A stretch of 64,000 nt of DNA from Devosia soli (GCF_000970455.1 NZ_LAJG01000042.1:62001-126000); one strand, 5' to 3'. Positions 17,139 through 27,893 are shown, numbered from the stretch's first letter. Program-made: numbers and translations. Notes: generated from the letters alone by a model not told the origin.

Positions 17139-19682
17139 ATGGCCAGCAAGGCGCAGGACCTCTTAACGGACTATAAGGCCAAGCGAAATTTCGCCAAGAC
17201 GCAGGAGCCGGCCGGCGCCGCTCCCAAGGCCGGCAAGTCGGCGCGCGGTAGTTTCGTCATCCAGAAGCACGATGCGACGCGCCTTCATTATGATTTCCGT
17301 ATCGAACTCGATGGCGTCCTCAAGAGCTGGGCCGTCACCAAGGGGCCCTCGAACAATCCCGAAGACAAGCGTCTCGCTGTCCGCGTCGAGGATCATCCGC
17401 TCGAATATGGCGGCTTTGAAGGCATGATCCCCGAAGGCGAATATGGCGGCGGAACCGTCATGCTCTGGGACAGGGGCACCTGGGAGCCCATTGGCGATCC
17501 GCATGAGGGGCTCGAAAGCGGCGACCTCAAGATGCGCATCTTTGGCGAGCGCCTCAAAGGCGAATATGTCCTCGTCCATATGAAGGGAAGGGACACCAAG
17601 CGCAAAAGCGGCCCCCCACGCGAGAACTGGCTCCTCATCAAGCACAAGGATTCCTACGCCCGGGACAAGGACACCCTGACGACGCGCTTCACGCGCTCCG
17701 TCGCCTCCGGCCGCGATTTCAAGCAGATCGCCAGCGGCGCTGCGCCGAGCAAGGAGACCGATGTCGAGCCTGATGCCGTCTGGCATTCCGACACGGAAGA
17801 GGCGGAAAAGGCCGACCAGAAGACCTGCACACCCGCTCGGAAATCAGCCAAGGGCAAAACGCCCGATTTCCGCCCGGTCCAACTCGCCACCCTCGTCGAT
17901 ACCGTCCCATCCGGCCAGGATTGGCTCTTTGAGATGAAATATGACGGCTATCGCTGCCTTGCCGCCATCGAAGGCGATGCTGTTCGCCTCTTCACACGCA
18001 GCGGTCTCGATTGGACCGAAAAGTTTGGCGCCCTTGTCGAACCGCTCCAGAAGCTAAAAATCGGCTCGGCGGTGATCGACAGTGAAATCTGCGCATTCGA
18101 CAGCAAAGGCCGCACGGATTTCTCGACCCTCAAAAACACGCTCACCAATGGCGGGCGCCTTGAATTCTTTGCCTTCGACCTCCTCGAAGCCGACGGCAAG
18201 GACCTGACCAAGCTCCCCCTCATCGAGCGCAAGGCGCGGCTCGAAAAGCTGCTCGGAAAATCCGGCCGCGAACACCCCGTCCAATATTCTTCCCACGTCC
18301 GTGGCCACGGTCAAAAGGTGCTCGACGCCCTCTGCAAGGATGGCCATGAGGGCGTCATCGCCAAGCGCGCCGACGCGCCCTATCGCGGCGAGCGCAATCG
18401 CGATTGGCTCAAAATCAAGTGCCTCAAGCGCCAGGAATTCGTCATCGGCGGCTGGTCGCCCTCGACCAAGCGCAAGGGTTTTGCCTCTCTCCTCCTCGGC
18501 ACATGGGAAAAGGGCAAGCTCCTCTATCGCGGTCGCGTCGGCACCGGTTTTACGCAGAACCTGCTGGTCGAAATGGATGCCAAACTCGAAAAGCTACCGC
18601 GAAAAACCAATCCCTTCGAGGCTGTGCCCCGCGAGCGTGTCCGCGGCGTCCATTGGGTCGAGCCGCAACTCGTCGCCGAGATCGCCTATACCGAATTGAC
18701 CGAGGACGACATTCTCCGCCACCCTTCGTTTATTGGTCTTCGCGGCGACAAGCCAGCCGAGGAGGTCAAGATGGAAAAGGCTCAACCGCTCGAACATGAT
18801 GGCGAGGAAGTCGCCGAGCGCCTCGGCGTTCGCCTCACCTCGCCAAACCGCGTCGTCTTTCCCGGCCAGGGCATCACCAAAGCCGACCTCGTCGCCTATT
18901 ACGAGGCCGTAGCCGAGGTCATGCTGCCGCATATCGCCGACCGCCCCCTCAGCCTCGTCCGCTGCCCACAGGGCCGCGCCAAATATTGCTTCTTCCAGAA
19001 GCACGACACCGGCGGATTTCCCGAAGAAATCAAGTCGACCACCATCACGGAAAAGGACGGCGAACAGCAGGACTATTTCTACGTCGACGATCTCGCCGGC
19101 CTCATCGCCGGCACCCAGATGAATACGCTCGAATGGCACATCTGGGGCTCGCGCCGGCAAACCGTCGAAACGCCCGATCGCCTGGTCTTCGACCTCGATC
19201 CTGATGAGGGCCTCGGATTCGATACGGTCATTTCAGCCGCAGAGGAGATTGCCGCGCGCCTCACCGACATGAAGCTCAAGAGCTATCCCATGGTTTCGGG
19301 CGGCAAGGGCATCCACATCATCGTGCCCTTGAAACCCGAAGTCGAATGGCCCGAGGTCAAGGAGTTCTGCAAGACCTTTGCCCAAAACCTGGCCGAGGAC
19401 GAGCCTGATCGCTTTACCGCCAATATGTCGAAGGCCAAGCGCAAGGGCCGGCTGTTTCTCGACTATCTTCGCAATGAGCGCGGCTCGACCGCCATCTCTC
19501 CCTGGTCCGCCCGTTCCCGCGAAACCGCACCCGTGGCAGTCCCGGTGTCATGGGACGAGGTCAAGACATTGAAAGCTGCCAATCTCTTTTCGCTCGACGC
19601 CGCGGCTGCGCGCGCCAAAAGCGAAAATCCGTGGCCCGATTATTTCAAGATCAAGCAGAGCCTCAAGGGCAAGCTTGGCTAA
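17139..19682 (+). CDS. ligD: Multifunctional ATP-dependent DNA ligase LigD
   Basis: 847 residues with the three LigD domains in order. First is a 3'-phosphoesterase (about 35-170; HDATRLHYDFRIE). The ATP-dependent ligase follows (about 220-540; adenylated Lys267 in EMKYDGYR). The primase-like polymerase is last (about 560-847; FDLDPDEGLGF with the metal aspartates and SGGKGIHIIVPL). It repairs double-strand breaks by non-homologous end joining together with Ku, whose gene is not in the window. The stop overlaps the convergent pbpC stop by 4 nt. Confidence 0.96.
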   Translation: MASKAQDLLTDYKAKRNFAKTQEPAGAAPKAGKSARGSFVIQKHDATRLHYDFRIELDGVLKSWAVTKGPSNNPEDKRLAVRVEDHPLEYGGFEGMIPEGEYGGGTVMLWDRGTWEPIGDPHEGLESGDLKMRIFGERLKGEYVLVHMKGRDTKRKSGPPRENWLLIKHKDSYARDKDTLTTRFTRSVASGRDFKQIASGAAPSKETDVEPDAVWHSDTEEAEKADQKTCTPARKSAKGKTPDFRPVQLATLVDTVPSGQDWLFEMKYDGYRCLAAIEGDAVRLFTRSGLDWTEKFGALVEPLQKLKIGSAVIDSEICAFDSKGRTDFSTLKNTLTNGGRLEFFAFDLLEADGKDLTKLPLIERKARLEKLLGKSGREHPVQYSSHVRGHGQKVLDALCKDGHEGVIAKRADAPYRGERNRDWLKIKCLKRQEFVIGGWSPSTKRKGFASLLLGTWEKGKLLYRGRVGTGFTQNLLVEMDAKLEKLPRKTNPFEAVPRERVRGVHWVEPQLVAEIAYTELTEDDILRHPSFIGLRGDKPAEEVKMEKAQPLEHDGEEVAERLGVRLTSPNRVVFPGQGITKADLVAYYEAVAEVMLPHIADRPLSLVRCPQGRAKYCFFQKHDTGGFPEEIKSTTITEKDGEQQDYFYVDDLAGLIAGTQMNTLEWHIWGSRRQTVETPDRLVFDLDPDEGLGFDTVISAAEEIAARLTDMKLKSYPMVSGGKGIHIIVPLKPEVEWPEVKEFCKTFAQNLAEDEPDRFTANMSKAKRKGRLFLDYLRNERGSTAISPWSARSRETAPVAVPVSWDEVKTLKAANLFSLDAAAARAKSENPWPDYFKIKQSLKGKLG

Positions 19683-21808
19683 TTGAGGAACACCGTGACG
19701 CTGTCGCCCCTGCCCTCGGCATCGACCACAGACAGCGTCACATAGCCCGGCCCATCCGGCGTCCACGTATCCTGCCGCGCAAACTGCGAACGTCCGAAGG
19801 GCGCGCCATTGGCAAAGAAGGTAAAGGGTGGGACGCCATTGCGGATTTTCACCACCAGCGGCGATTGCGAGCCTGCGCCGAGCCCAAGATCGACATCGAC
19901 CCCGTCGCCCGGAAAGGCGATTTCAGGCGAAGACACGCGGGCCACGAGGTCTTCGTCCGGATGGCGGAAGCGCTTCAGCGGCGCAGGCAGTTCAGTGTTG
20001 GACGCAAACAGCACGCCCGGCGGTGCTTTTGGCAACGCGGCCTTGCGACTGCCGAGGCGATCGAAGGCTTCAAAGAGGATCGGGGCCGCGCCGGTAATCC
20101 CCGAAAGCCCCGGCACCGGCGCGCCATCGGGCCGCCCAACCCAAACGCCGATGACCGTCTTGCCGTCAAAACCGATCGCCCAGCCATCGCGATAACCGTA
20201 GGACGTGCCGGTCTTATAGGCGATCCGGCCCGGCGAACCATTGAGGGGCGGCGGCACGTCGGCCAGGATATCAGCGACATACCACGCCGCCACGGGATCG
20301 AGCACCGGCGCGGTCAGCCCCGGCTCCGGCAACGGACCAAGCCCATCATAAAGATGCACCGGCTTGCCGCCATTGCCGATCGCCGCATAAACGGAAACGA
20401 GGTCGCGCAGCGTGATGCCAACGCCGCCAAGGCCGACCGCAAGGCTCGGCGCGGTATCGACCGGCAGGCGCGGATCGGCATAGGCGCGCCGCAAGCGCGA
20501 GACGAGGCGCGCTGGCCCAACCGCATCGAGCACGACCACGGCGGGAATGTTCAGCGACTCCGTCAGCGCGTCGTGAATAGTGACCGTGCCGCGGTTGAAC
20601 CCGTCGAAATTGACCGGCACATAGCCGCCAAAGGCGGTCGGCCGGTCCTCGATCAGGCTTTCCGGGTGCGCGAGACCCAGCTCGAAGGCCAGTCCATAGA
20701 TCAGCGGCTTCAGCGTCGATCCAGGGGAACGGATTGCCGTGGTCATATCGACGAAGCCGCTACTCTCCGTTGCCAGCAGCCCAGCCGAGCCGACCGATGA
20801 TAGCACCTCGCCCGTCCTGATATCCGCAGCAAGAATGGCCACCGACACCTTTGGATCGATCAACCGCGCCCGCGCCGAAGCCAGCCGCTCCAGCGCTTCC
20901 TGCAGCCGCTTGTCGAGCGTTAGTCCAATCGTGCGCGCCTCTGGCTCGGCGCGCACCGCCGCTTCGGCCATGTGCGCGGCCATCATCGGGAACGGCCGGC
21001 GCGCCGTGGGGATCGGCTCAAGCTTGGCCGCCCGCGCTTCTTCCTCAGCGATCGTGCCGATGGCCACAAGCCGATCGAGCACCATATTGCGGCTTGCAAG
21101 AGCCGCTGCATGATCGCGGTCGGGCCGCCGCGCCTCGGGCGATTGCGGCAGCGCCACGAGCAGCGCCGCCTCCGCCGTCGTCAACCGCGTCGGCTCCTTC
21201 CCGAAATAGGCAAGGCTCGCGGCGCGAATGCCTTCGATGTTGCCGCCATAAGGCGCCAGCGTCAGGTAAAGATCGAGGATTTCGTCCTTGCTGAGCTCCG
21301 TCTCGAGCCGGCCCGCATGGACCATCTGTTTCAGCTTGCCATAGGCGTTGCGCGTCGGCTGGCCTTCGATCAACCGCGCCACCTGCATGGTGAGCGTCGA
21401 GCCGCCCGACACCACGCGCCCGCCAGCCAGAAGAAATTGCCCCGCCGCCCGTGCCATGGAATTCCAGGCAATGCCTTCGTGGCTCATGAAGCCACGATCC
21501 TCATAGGCGAGCAGCATGTCGATGAACCGCTTGTCGACCGCTGCCCGGGTCGTCGGCAATCGCCAGCGCCCACCATCGGTTGTGAATGGCCGGAGCAAGA
21601 GCCCATCGCGATCGACGACCTCAGCCGACACCGGCAGCGTCGCGAGGTCCGGCGTCGGCGGCAACGTCTGCGCGATCGTCGTCATCCAGGATGAAAGCTG
21701 GATCACCCCGGCGAGCACCAACACGAAGACTGAAAAGCCCAAAAGCGTCAGCCGCGCCACCCAGGGGCGCGGCTGTTGCGGCTCGGGCTTCTCCTCCAAC
21801 ACCATCAT
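19679..21808 (-). CDS. pbpC: Penicillin-binding protein 1C
   Basis: 709 residues. One N-terminal membrane anchor (about 22-44) precedes a glycosyltransferase family 51 domain (catalytic Glu in LLAYEDRGFMSHEGI; GGSTLTMQVARLIEG). Then comes a transpeptidase domain with STLK (near 362), SLN and KTGTSYGYRDGWAIGF, and the short PBP1C-specific C-terminal domain. It polymerises peptidoglycan in the periplasm. Its ATG overlaps the stop of the alpha-2-macroglobulin gene. This pairing is widespread in bacteria and suggests that macroglobulin protects or partners PBP1C. Confidence 0.95.
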   Translation of the reverse strand: MMVLEEKPEPQQPRPWVARLTLLGFSVFVLVLAGVIQLSSWMTTIAQTLPPTPDLATLPVSAEVVDRDGLLLRPFTTDGGRWRLPTTRAAVDKRFIDMLLAYEDRGFMSHEGIAWNSMARAAGQFLLAGGRVVSGGSTLTMQVARLIEGQPTRNAYGKLKQMVHAGRLETELSKDEILDLYLTLAPYGGNIEGIRAASLAYFGKEPTRLTTAEAALLVALPQSPEARRPDRDHAAALASRNMVLDRLVAIGTIAEEEARAAKLEPIPTARRPFPMMAAHMAEAAVRAEPEARTIGLTLDKRLQEALERLASARARLIDPKVSVAILAADIRTGEVLSSVGSAGLLATESSGFVDMTTAIRSPGSTLKPLIYGLAFELGLAHPESLIEDRPTAFGGYVPVNFDGFNRGTVTIHDALTESLNIPAVVVLDAVGPARLVSRLRRAYADPRLPVDTAPSLAVGLGGVGITLRDLVSVYAAIGNGGKPVHLYDGLGPLPEPGLTAPVLDPVAAWYVADILADVPPPLNGSPGRIAYKTGTSYGYRDGWAIGFDGKTVIGVWVGRPDGAPVPGLSGITGAAPILFEAFDRLGSRKAALPKAPPGVLFASNTELPAPLKRFRHPDEDLVARVSSPEIAFPGDGVDVDLGLGAGSQSPLVVKIRNGVPPFTFFANGAPFGRSQFARQDTWTPDGPGYVTLSVVDAEGRGDSVTVFLN

Positions 21809-24800
21809 GGGGTGTTGGAGGTGATCTCGATGGCGGCGGCATCCGTGTTCGCCCGGAATTCGGGGCGATACATGTCTTCCACCGTCGCGCCCGGCAGCAC
21901 GAACGTCCCCGGCGTCACCGCCCGCACGAGATAGGCGGTGGTGATAGTGCCGGCATCGGAAGAATAGCGATACGCCGCCACATATTGGTCGGTTCGCGAT
22001 TCCACGTGGTTGGGCGTATTAAGGCTCAGCCAGTTGAAATCGGAGACACCCTCGCCGTCCGACAGGTTCGGATTTTCGATCTCGAAGCCCGCCGGCAGGG
22101 GATCGGCCACCACATACTGCCCGGAACCGACGCTGTCCGCCCGGATGCGCAGGACGACGACCAGACGGTCATTCTGCGCCAACGTTCCGTCGGTCGGATC
22201 GACCGGCGTCCCATCGACCGAATAATAGTCGCGCTCGATGGTGAAGCCATTGCTCGAGGCTGCAGGCGGCTTTTCAGGATAACCGGTCGCCGTCACCTTG
22301 GCCTCGGTATCGGACGATCCCGCATTACCGATTTCGATCGGCTGGAAATCGGTTTCGTCAAAGCGGCGATAGACCTGTCCCGTCAGCGCCTCGCCGTTGA
22401 GGGTAATCGAGCCATCGGTGCTGCTCGCTCCAAGCGCGGCTGCGGCGAGGAGCGTCCAGGTGTCTTCCTGGGTCGAGGTATAGTCGGCCCGGTCGCGGAG
22501 CTTGGCCAATTGATTGGCCAGGGCGCGCAGGTCGACGGCAGTCGGCTTGAATTCGGCTGCCAGCGCCAGAACACCTGCCATATCACGCAGCCTGCTGCCA
22601 TAGTCGGCGCGATATCCGTTGTTGCGCGGAGCATCGAAGCCGTCGAGGGCGGCCTTGAATGCGTCATTGGCACGCGTGCTGTCGCCATATAGGGCCAGTG
22701 CAGCGCCGAGCTGCGCTCGAGCCAGCGGCGTCCCGAGGGCGGTGAGCCGAGCTTCGAAATAATAGCGCAGATCGCCCATGGCTACGCGTCCGGCGCGGGC
22801 CAGATCGTAGAGCGCATAGGCGATGTCCTCGCCGCCATTGTCGAAATCGGCGGCATAGGAGAGCTGGTTCGAGAGATTATCGAAGGCCATGCTCAACGCC
22901 TGCTCCGGTACCGTGTAGCCTGCCGCCTTGGCCCGCTGCAGGAAGTCAGTGACAAAACTGTCGAGCCAGAGATCGCCACCGTCGAATGGTCCCCAGAGCC
23001 CGAAGCCACCCGAAGAGGACTGCTTAGCTAGCACGCTGGCAATCGCGTCGATCACCGTCTGGTTGAGCTTATCGTCCTCGGCCATGCCGATCATCTTGGC
23101 GACGTCGTTGAGATAAAGCAGCGGCAGCGCGCGGCTCGATGTCTGCTCGGCGCATCCATAGGGGTAGCGATCGAGCGAAAGCAGGAGGCCGGGCACGTCG
23201 AGCCGGGCGATCGGCCCGATCGCCAGGGTCATGGCGCCCGTATCAGCCATGAAGTCATCAAAGTAGCTGTCGTCGATCGTGACGCTTCCCCCGGCCTTGA
23301 TCGGCACGAGGCGGCTTGTCGTCAGTGGCGCGCTGGTCGGGCGCACACCAAGAAGCAGATCCTTGGTCTGGCCCGATCCATCGGGCGCGGTGATCGTCAG
23401 CTGCAAGGGCCAATCGCCGATCTGCATGCCGTTGAGAGGCAGGTCGAGCGAGGTGCGCTCTCCGTCCCCGAGATCGACATCGCTGGTTTCAGCCGACGTC
23501 GAGATGCCCTCGCCGGTCGATAGCGCGACCTTATAGGTGCCGGCGGCTCCGCCGACATTGTTGATTTCGACCAGCAGCCGCGTCTCGTCGCCAACGCGGA
23601 GGAAGCGCGGTGGGCTCAGCGTCACGACCACCGGATCGCGCACGATCACATCGGCCGAGGCGTGCCCAACAGCCGACGCCGTCCAGGCCATGGCCATGAC
23701 GCGCACCGTACCGGTGAAGTCGGGCATGTCGAAGGTGACCGTCGCGGTGCCGTTTTCGTCGACTTCGACGATGCCGGAATGGAGCGCGACCAGCACCGAG
23801 GTGGGCGGCGGCGTGCCGAGGCGCGAGCCTCCGCCATCACCGCCCGAACGCATGGCGCCGGCAAGGCCCTGGGTCGGATCGATCAGCGAGCCATAAAGAT
23901 CGCGGATGTCCATGCCCAGCTGCCGCTGGCCGAAATAATAGTCATCCGGCGCCGGCACCTTGAAGTTGGTCAGGTTGAGAATGCCGAGATCGACCGCCGC
24001 AACGGCCACGAAGGCAGTTTCTCCCGCCGCGAGATTGCCGAGCTCGACCTTGGCCGTAAAGCTCTGGCGCGGCAGCGTTTCCTCCGGCGTATCAAGCTGG
24101 AAGTCGAGCTTGCGATCGCCCGGCTCGACATCGGCAAAGGCGAGGCCCAAGGCGCGCGACGGCATGCGCTTTTCGGCAGCATCGGACGGGCGATAGAGCA
24201 CTGCCGTCACATAGGCGCCGGGACCCCATTCCTCGGTCACCTCGAGCGGCACGGTGGTTCCGCCTTCGGGCACATCGACCGCTTCCATCGAGATGACGCG
24301 ATTGTCGATCACCATTACCAGCGCCTTGCCGGCAAATTGCGGGTCGAGCTTGAGGTTGGCCGTGTCGCCCACGCGATAGGCCGGCTTATCCAAGGCTACC
24401 TGTAAGGTGTCGGGCGTGTCGCTGCCGGCATCGGCATAATAGTAGCCGGCATAGAATTCATAGCTCGACGAGGTCTCGCCGTTCTCGACTTCGAGACGAT
24501 AGGAACCCCAGCCGACATTGGCGCCGACGGTAACCGAGCCGCCCTCTGGCGTTGAGGCAGTGCCGTTGGCGACGTCGCGCGTCGAGGTGATGGCTTCCCA
24601 TTTCCAGGTGCTGCCATCGCGATACCATTGATAGGTCGTCTCGATCCGCGACAGCGTCCAGCTGATGCGATCGGCGGCAATCTTTTCGCCTTCGGGCGAC
24701 ACGGCGATCAATTCGAACTGTGCCTCGCTGCCCTCCGCGAGCCCGCTGGCATCGGCAAAGACCGGCTTGATGCCGAGCCGCGTCGTTTCCGCCATGACCG

Positions 24801-27285
24801 GCCGGGTGATACTGCGTTCGATGGTGCGGCCATTTGTGTCGACAAGGCGCAGCAGGATCTGGGCTTCGAGCGGCCGCGTACTCACCTCGGCACTTGGCAG
24901 GTTGATCTCGGCGACCGCATTGCCCGTTTCGTCGGTCACTCCCACAGTGCCCAGGGGCTCGCGGGTCGTTTCAACCGTGTCGTCAGTGCGGCCAAAGGTG
25001 AAGCCGGGGAATTCAGGCAGCGTCGTGCGTGGCCGCAGGATCGCATCGGCCTCGATCGAAAGACCCGGCGCCGTTGCACCATAAAGATATTTCGCCGCGA
25101 TATCGATGCGGTTGACCTCGTTCGCCCTGAACGGGCCGTCGTCCGCGGTGGTGATTTCGAAGGCAAGACGTTCCGGCTCGAAATCCTCGACCAGGAACGT
25201 CGTGCTGGCCAGCGCTTCGGCATTGGGGTCGGAATAAAGCCGCAACGTCCATGAGCCGCGCATGGCTTCGCTCGCCATCGGCAGGGCCGTGAAATATCCG
25301 CCCGCGCCTTCGTCATTGAGCAATTGGCTATCGGCGACGACGCCATCGGGTCGCTCGACTTCAAGGGTCAGCGGCAAATTGACAACAGCCTCGGCCTTGG
25401 CGTCGCGGAGGAGAGCCGTGAGATAAACCGTCTCTCCGGGGCGATAGACGCCGCGTTCGGTGGTCATGAAAAGGTCAAGCGGCCCCGGCGAGGGACGGCC
25501 CTCGACGCCTCGATCGGTCAGGTCGAATGCCGGCCGGGTGAAATCGAGGAAGGCATAATCGCCGTCCGATGTTTCAGCGACCAGCAATTGCGGCGCACGG
25601 CCCCCCTCCCCGCGCGCCAGGCCCGGCGCAAAAACGGCGCGGCCGTCACCGTCCGTGGTCGCTTCCCCAAGAATTTCATTGTTGACCGCGACAAGACGTA
25701 CCGTCGCGCCGGCAACGGGCTCCGCCGTATCCAGGCTACGCACGAAGGCATGGACGCCGTCGTCGCCGGAAAGGCTCGTCAGGCCAAGATCGGTGACGAT
25801 GAACCATTGCGTTGCCAGGTCGGTCCAATAGTCCGCTTCGGCCTCGCCCTTGACCTTTGCCGTGATGACATAGGCGCCCGCTTCCATCTGCCCGAGCGTG
25901 TCGGCGACGGGAATGGCGGTGGTGGTCAAGGCATTGACATCGCCTTGGGCAAGATCGACCTCGCCCTTCCAGACCTGCTCGCCGACCCGGTCGGCGATTT
26001 CCTCGGCGTCATATTCGGAAAGACTGCCCTGGAAAATGCCGTCACGCACAGCCGTCGCGATGCTGCGATCGCCGATGCGATAGATCATCACGTCGGCCGC
26101 TTCGGCATTGACCGAGGTGATCGGCAGGCCGCCGCCAAGCCCGGCCGGCATGACATAGGCATTGTTGGCAAAGCCGACGAAGGGCGCGCGATCCGGCACA
26201 TAGACGTCGAGATCGACATCCTTGGCCAGTTCTTCGCCATCGGCCGATTTCAGCCCGGCACGGATTTTTATGGCGTAGCGGCTGCCATGCTGCACGCCCT
26301 CGACGCAGATCTGGTCATATTCGGTCTCGACCGAAACCTGGGGTGCATTGGCGACGGAAACGAAAGCGGAAAGATCGGTGCTGGCCAGCGGATTCGAGAA
26401 GGTGGCACAGATGCGCGGCGCGGCAGCTTCGGCGTCGACGACATGGTCGGTGACGCGGAACCCGTGCTGGGCCACGACGGTATCGAGATAGGCGTCGAGA
26501 TCGGCATCGGGCACCAGTTTGAGGCTCAGCCGATAGGTTGCGATCGCCTCGCGCCACATCTCGCGATATTCGATGCTGTTGGCGAGTGCGCGCAGCGCTG
26601 CAGCGCGCGCTTCGATCGTCGTCGCGCGCAGAAACGCGTTCATGGCCGCGTTCGAGCCGACAAGGGAAAGGTCGTAGCTGTTGTCGCCTTCGGCGAGCCC
26701 CTTGACCGCATCGGCCCGGCGCAGTGCCGCTTCGGCCAAAGCCTGCCAAATCCGCTGGTCATTGCCATTGATCGCGAGCGCCTGGCGATAGGCCACCATG
26801 GCCGCCGGATAGTTTTCGGCCGCGACCTCCTCATCGCCGGAGGCTACGAGATCGGCATAAACCGCCTTCGGCGCCGGAGCATCGGTTTCGGGAAGCGCGT
26901 TGGCAAAGCTGCGCGCAGCATCGATGATGTCCTGCGCCGGAAATGGTAGTTCGGCCTGGCGCACCGCCTCGGTTACCGCCGGCGATGGCGCGCGCGACAC
27001 GCGGCCCGATATGGCGCCATCGAACTCGACCTCGTCGCCGACATTGCCCTTGAGGAAACACCAGTTGGAGCGCGAGTTGAAGGTGAAGGCGCGGCAGATA
27101 TTGTCGTCGGTGCACGCCGCTTCGCACGCATCGAGGTCGGTGTCCTTGACGATCGCATAATCGAACCCCGGCAGGTCCACGTCTTCGATGCGGCTTATCT
27201 TGGTTTCCGCTGCCAGCGGCACGGCGGCCATTGTCAGCAGAACGGCGCCCATGACGAAACGGATCAAACGGTGTCCACCCAGCAT
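21805..27285 (-). CDS. Bacterial alpha-2-macroglobulin (YfhM-like) with N-terminal PAN domain
   Basis: 1826 residues, exported by a signal peptide (IRFVMGAVLLTMAAVPLAAE) without a lipobox cysteine. Residues about 25-95 form a PAN/apple-like domain with four or more cysteines (DACEAACTDDNICRAF). Macroglobulin-like domains follow, then a bait region and the thioester GCAEQ near residue 1377, sitting in an alpha-alpha toroid domain. Such proteins trap proteases in the periplasm. The start at 27285 follows GGGAGGGCAGC; a start 30 nt upstream has no ribosome-binding site. It is translationally coupled to pbpC. Confidence 0.93.
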   Translation of the reverse strand: MLGGHRLIRFVMGAVLLTMAAVPLAAETKISRIEDVDLPGFDYAIVKDTDLDACEAACTDDNICRAFTFNSRSNWCFLKGNVGDEVEFDGAISGRVSRAPSPAVTEAVRQAELPFPAQDIIDAARSFANALPETDAPAPKAVYADLVASGDEEVAAENYPAAMVAYRQALAINGNDQRIWQALAEAALRRADAVKGLAEGDNSYDLSLVGSNAAMNAFLRATTIEARAAALRALANSIEYREMWREAIATYRLSLKLVPDADLDAYLDTVVAQHGFRVTDHVVDAEAAAPRICATFSNPLASTDLSAFVSVANAPQVSVETEYDQICVEGVQHGSRYAIKIRAGLKSADGEELAKDVDLDVYVPDRAPFVGFANNAYVMPAGLGGGLPITSVNAEAADVMIYRIGDRSIATAVRDGIFQGSLSEYDAEEIADRVGEQVWKGEVDLAQGDVNALTTTAIPVADTLGQMEAGAYVITAKVKGEAEADYWTDLATQWFIVTDLGLTSLSGDDGVHAFVRSLDTAEPVAGATVRLVAVNNEILGEATTDGDGRAVFAPGLARGEGGRAPQLLVAETSDGDYAFLDFTRPAFDLTDRGVEGRPSPGPLDLFMTTERGVYRPGETVYLTALLRDAKAEAVVNLPLTLEVERPDGVVADSQLLNDEGAGGYFTALPMASEAMRGSWTLRLYSDPNAEALASTTFLVEDFEPERLAFEITTADDGPFRANEVNRIDIAAKYLYGATAPGLSIEADAILRPRTTLPEFPGFTFGRTDDTVETTREPLGTVGVTDETGNAVAEINLPSAEVSTRPLEAQILLRLVDTNGRTIERSITRPVMAETTRLGIKPVFADASGLAEGSEAQFELIAVSPEGEKIAADRISWTLSRIETTYQWYRDGSTWKWEAITSTRDVANGTASTPEGGSVTVGANVGWGSYRLEVENGETSSSYEFYAGYYYADAGSDTPDTLQVALDKPAYRVGDTANLKLDPQFAGKALVMVIDNRVISMEAVDVPEGGTTVPLEVTEEWGPGAYVTAVLYRPSDAAEKRMPSRALGLAFADVEPGDRKLDFQLDTPEETLPRQSFTAKVELGNLAAGETAFVAVAAVDLGILNLTNFKVPAPDDYYFGQRQLGMDIRDLYGSLIDPTQGLAGAMRSGGDGGGSRLGTPPPTSVLVALHSGIVEVDENGTATVTFDMPDFTGTVRVMAMAWTASAVGHASADVIVRDPVVVTLSPPRFLRVGDETRLLVEINNVGGAAGTYKVALSTGEGISTSAETSDVDLGDGERTSLDLPLNGMQIGDWPLQLTITAPDGSGQTKDLLLGVRPTSAPLTTSRLVPIKAGGSVTIDDSYFDDFMADTGAMTLAIGPIARLDVPGLLLSLDRYPYGCAEQTSSRALPLLYLNDVAKMIGMAEDDKLNQTVIDAIASVLAKQSSSGGFGLWGPFDGGDLWLDSFVTDFLQRAKAAGYTVPEQALSMAFDNLSNQLSYAADFDNGGEDIAYALYDLARAGRVAMGDLRYYFEARLTALGTPLARAQLGAALALYGDSTRANDAFKAALDGFDAPRNNGYRADYGSRLRDMAGVLALAAEFKPTAVDLRALANQLAKLRDRADYTSTQEDTWTLLAAAALGASSTDGSITLNGEALTGQVYRRFDETDFQPIEIGNAGSSDTEAKVTATGYPEKPPAASSNGFTIERDYYSVDGTPVDPTDGTLAQNDRLVVVLRIRADSVGSGQYVVADPLPAGFEIENPNLSDGEGVSDFNWLSLNTPNHVESRTDQYVAAYRYSSDAGTITTAYLVRAVTPGTFVLPGATVEDMYRPEFRANTDAAAIEITSNTP

Positions 27286-27407
27286 GCTGCCCTCCCAAGC
27301 GCGGCATGGCGGCATTTGAATGCCAAGGTCAACGCAAATGCAAGATGCAGGATCAGCCCGCAGGCCGATTCAGCCTCTGGACTGATAGCGGCTTTTGGGT
27401 CAGTGCG

Positions 27408-27893
27408 TCAGGCGACGGAGGAGCGCTGGAAGAGGCCTTCGGCAAGTTCGATCTCGCCCGCAGCGAGTTGACCGAGAAAGCGCGCGAGGTCCGGCTCATG
27501 GGCGAGTTTTGCAGCGTCTGCTGCCGGCACCCACTGACGCCGGCGCTGGCCCTTTTCCTTCCAGGCATCGCGCTCGCGGGTCACTGCCAGCGCGTAGATC
27601 GCCGCTTCGCCCGGCTTGCTGGTGCCATCGTTGAAAAGCTTGACGAAGTGGTAGACGCCAACGGGATCGCGCTCGACGACGCCGTCGACGCCTGCTTCTT
27701 CGAGCGCTTCACGTCGCGCGGCCTCGGCGTCCGTCCGGCCCTCCATCGGCCAGCCCTTGGGTAGCATCCACTTCCCGTTCGTGCGGGAGGTGATGAGCAT
27801 GACCGACAGCGTACCATCCACCTCGCGGCGCCATGGTAGGGCTGCCACCTGATGACAGGCGCGGGTAGTGATGACGGAAGCGGTCTTGACCAT
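27408..27893 (-). CDS. Nudix hydrolase
   Basis: 161 residues. The Nudix helix reads GRTDAEAARREALEEAGV after LPKGWPMEG, so the first Glu of the classic G-x5-E box is replaced by Arg while REALEEAG, the metal-binding part, is intact. The motif type and size suggest the diphosphoinositol-polyphosphate/diadenosine-phosphate group of pyrophosphatases. The substrate is unknown. It is separated by about 120 nt from the macroglobulin gene and is probably independent. Confidence 0.85.
   Translation of the reverse strand: MVKTASVITTRACHQVAALPWRREVDGTLSVMLITSRTNGKWMLPKGWPMEGRTDAEAARREALEEAGVDGVVERDPVGVYHFVKLFNDGTSKPGEAAIYALAVTRERDAWKEKGQRRRQWVPAADAAKLAHEPDLARFLGQLAAGEIELAEGLFQRSSVA

Noticed and set aside
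25324..26949. 541-codon plus-strand frame inside the macroglobulin gene
   Set aside because: Very long, but antisense to a complete multi-domain protein and low in hydrophobic pattern; typical high-GC shadow.
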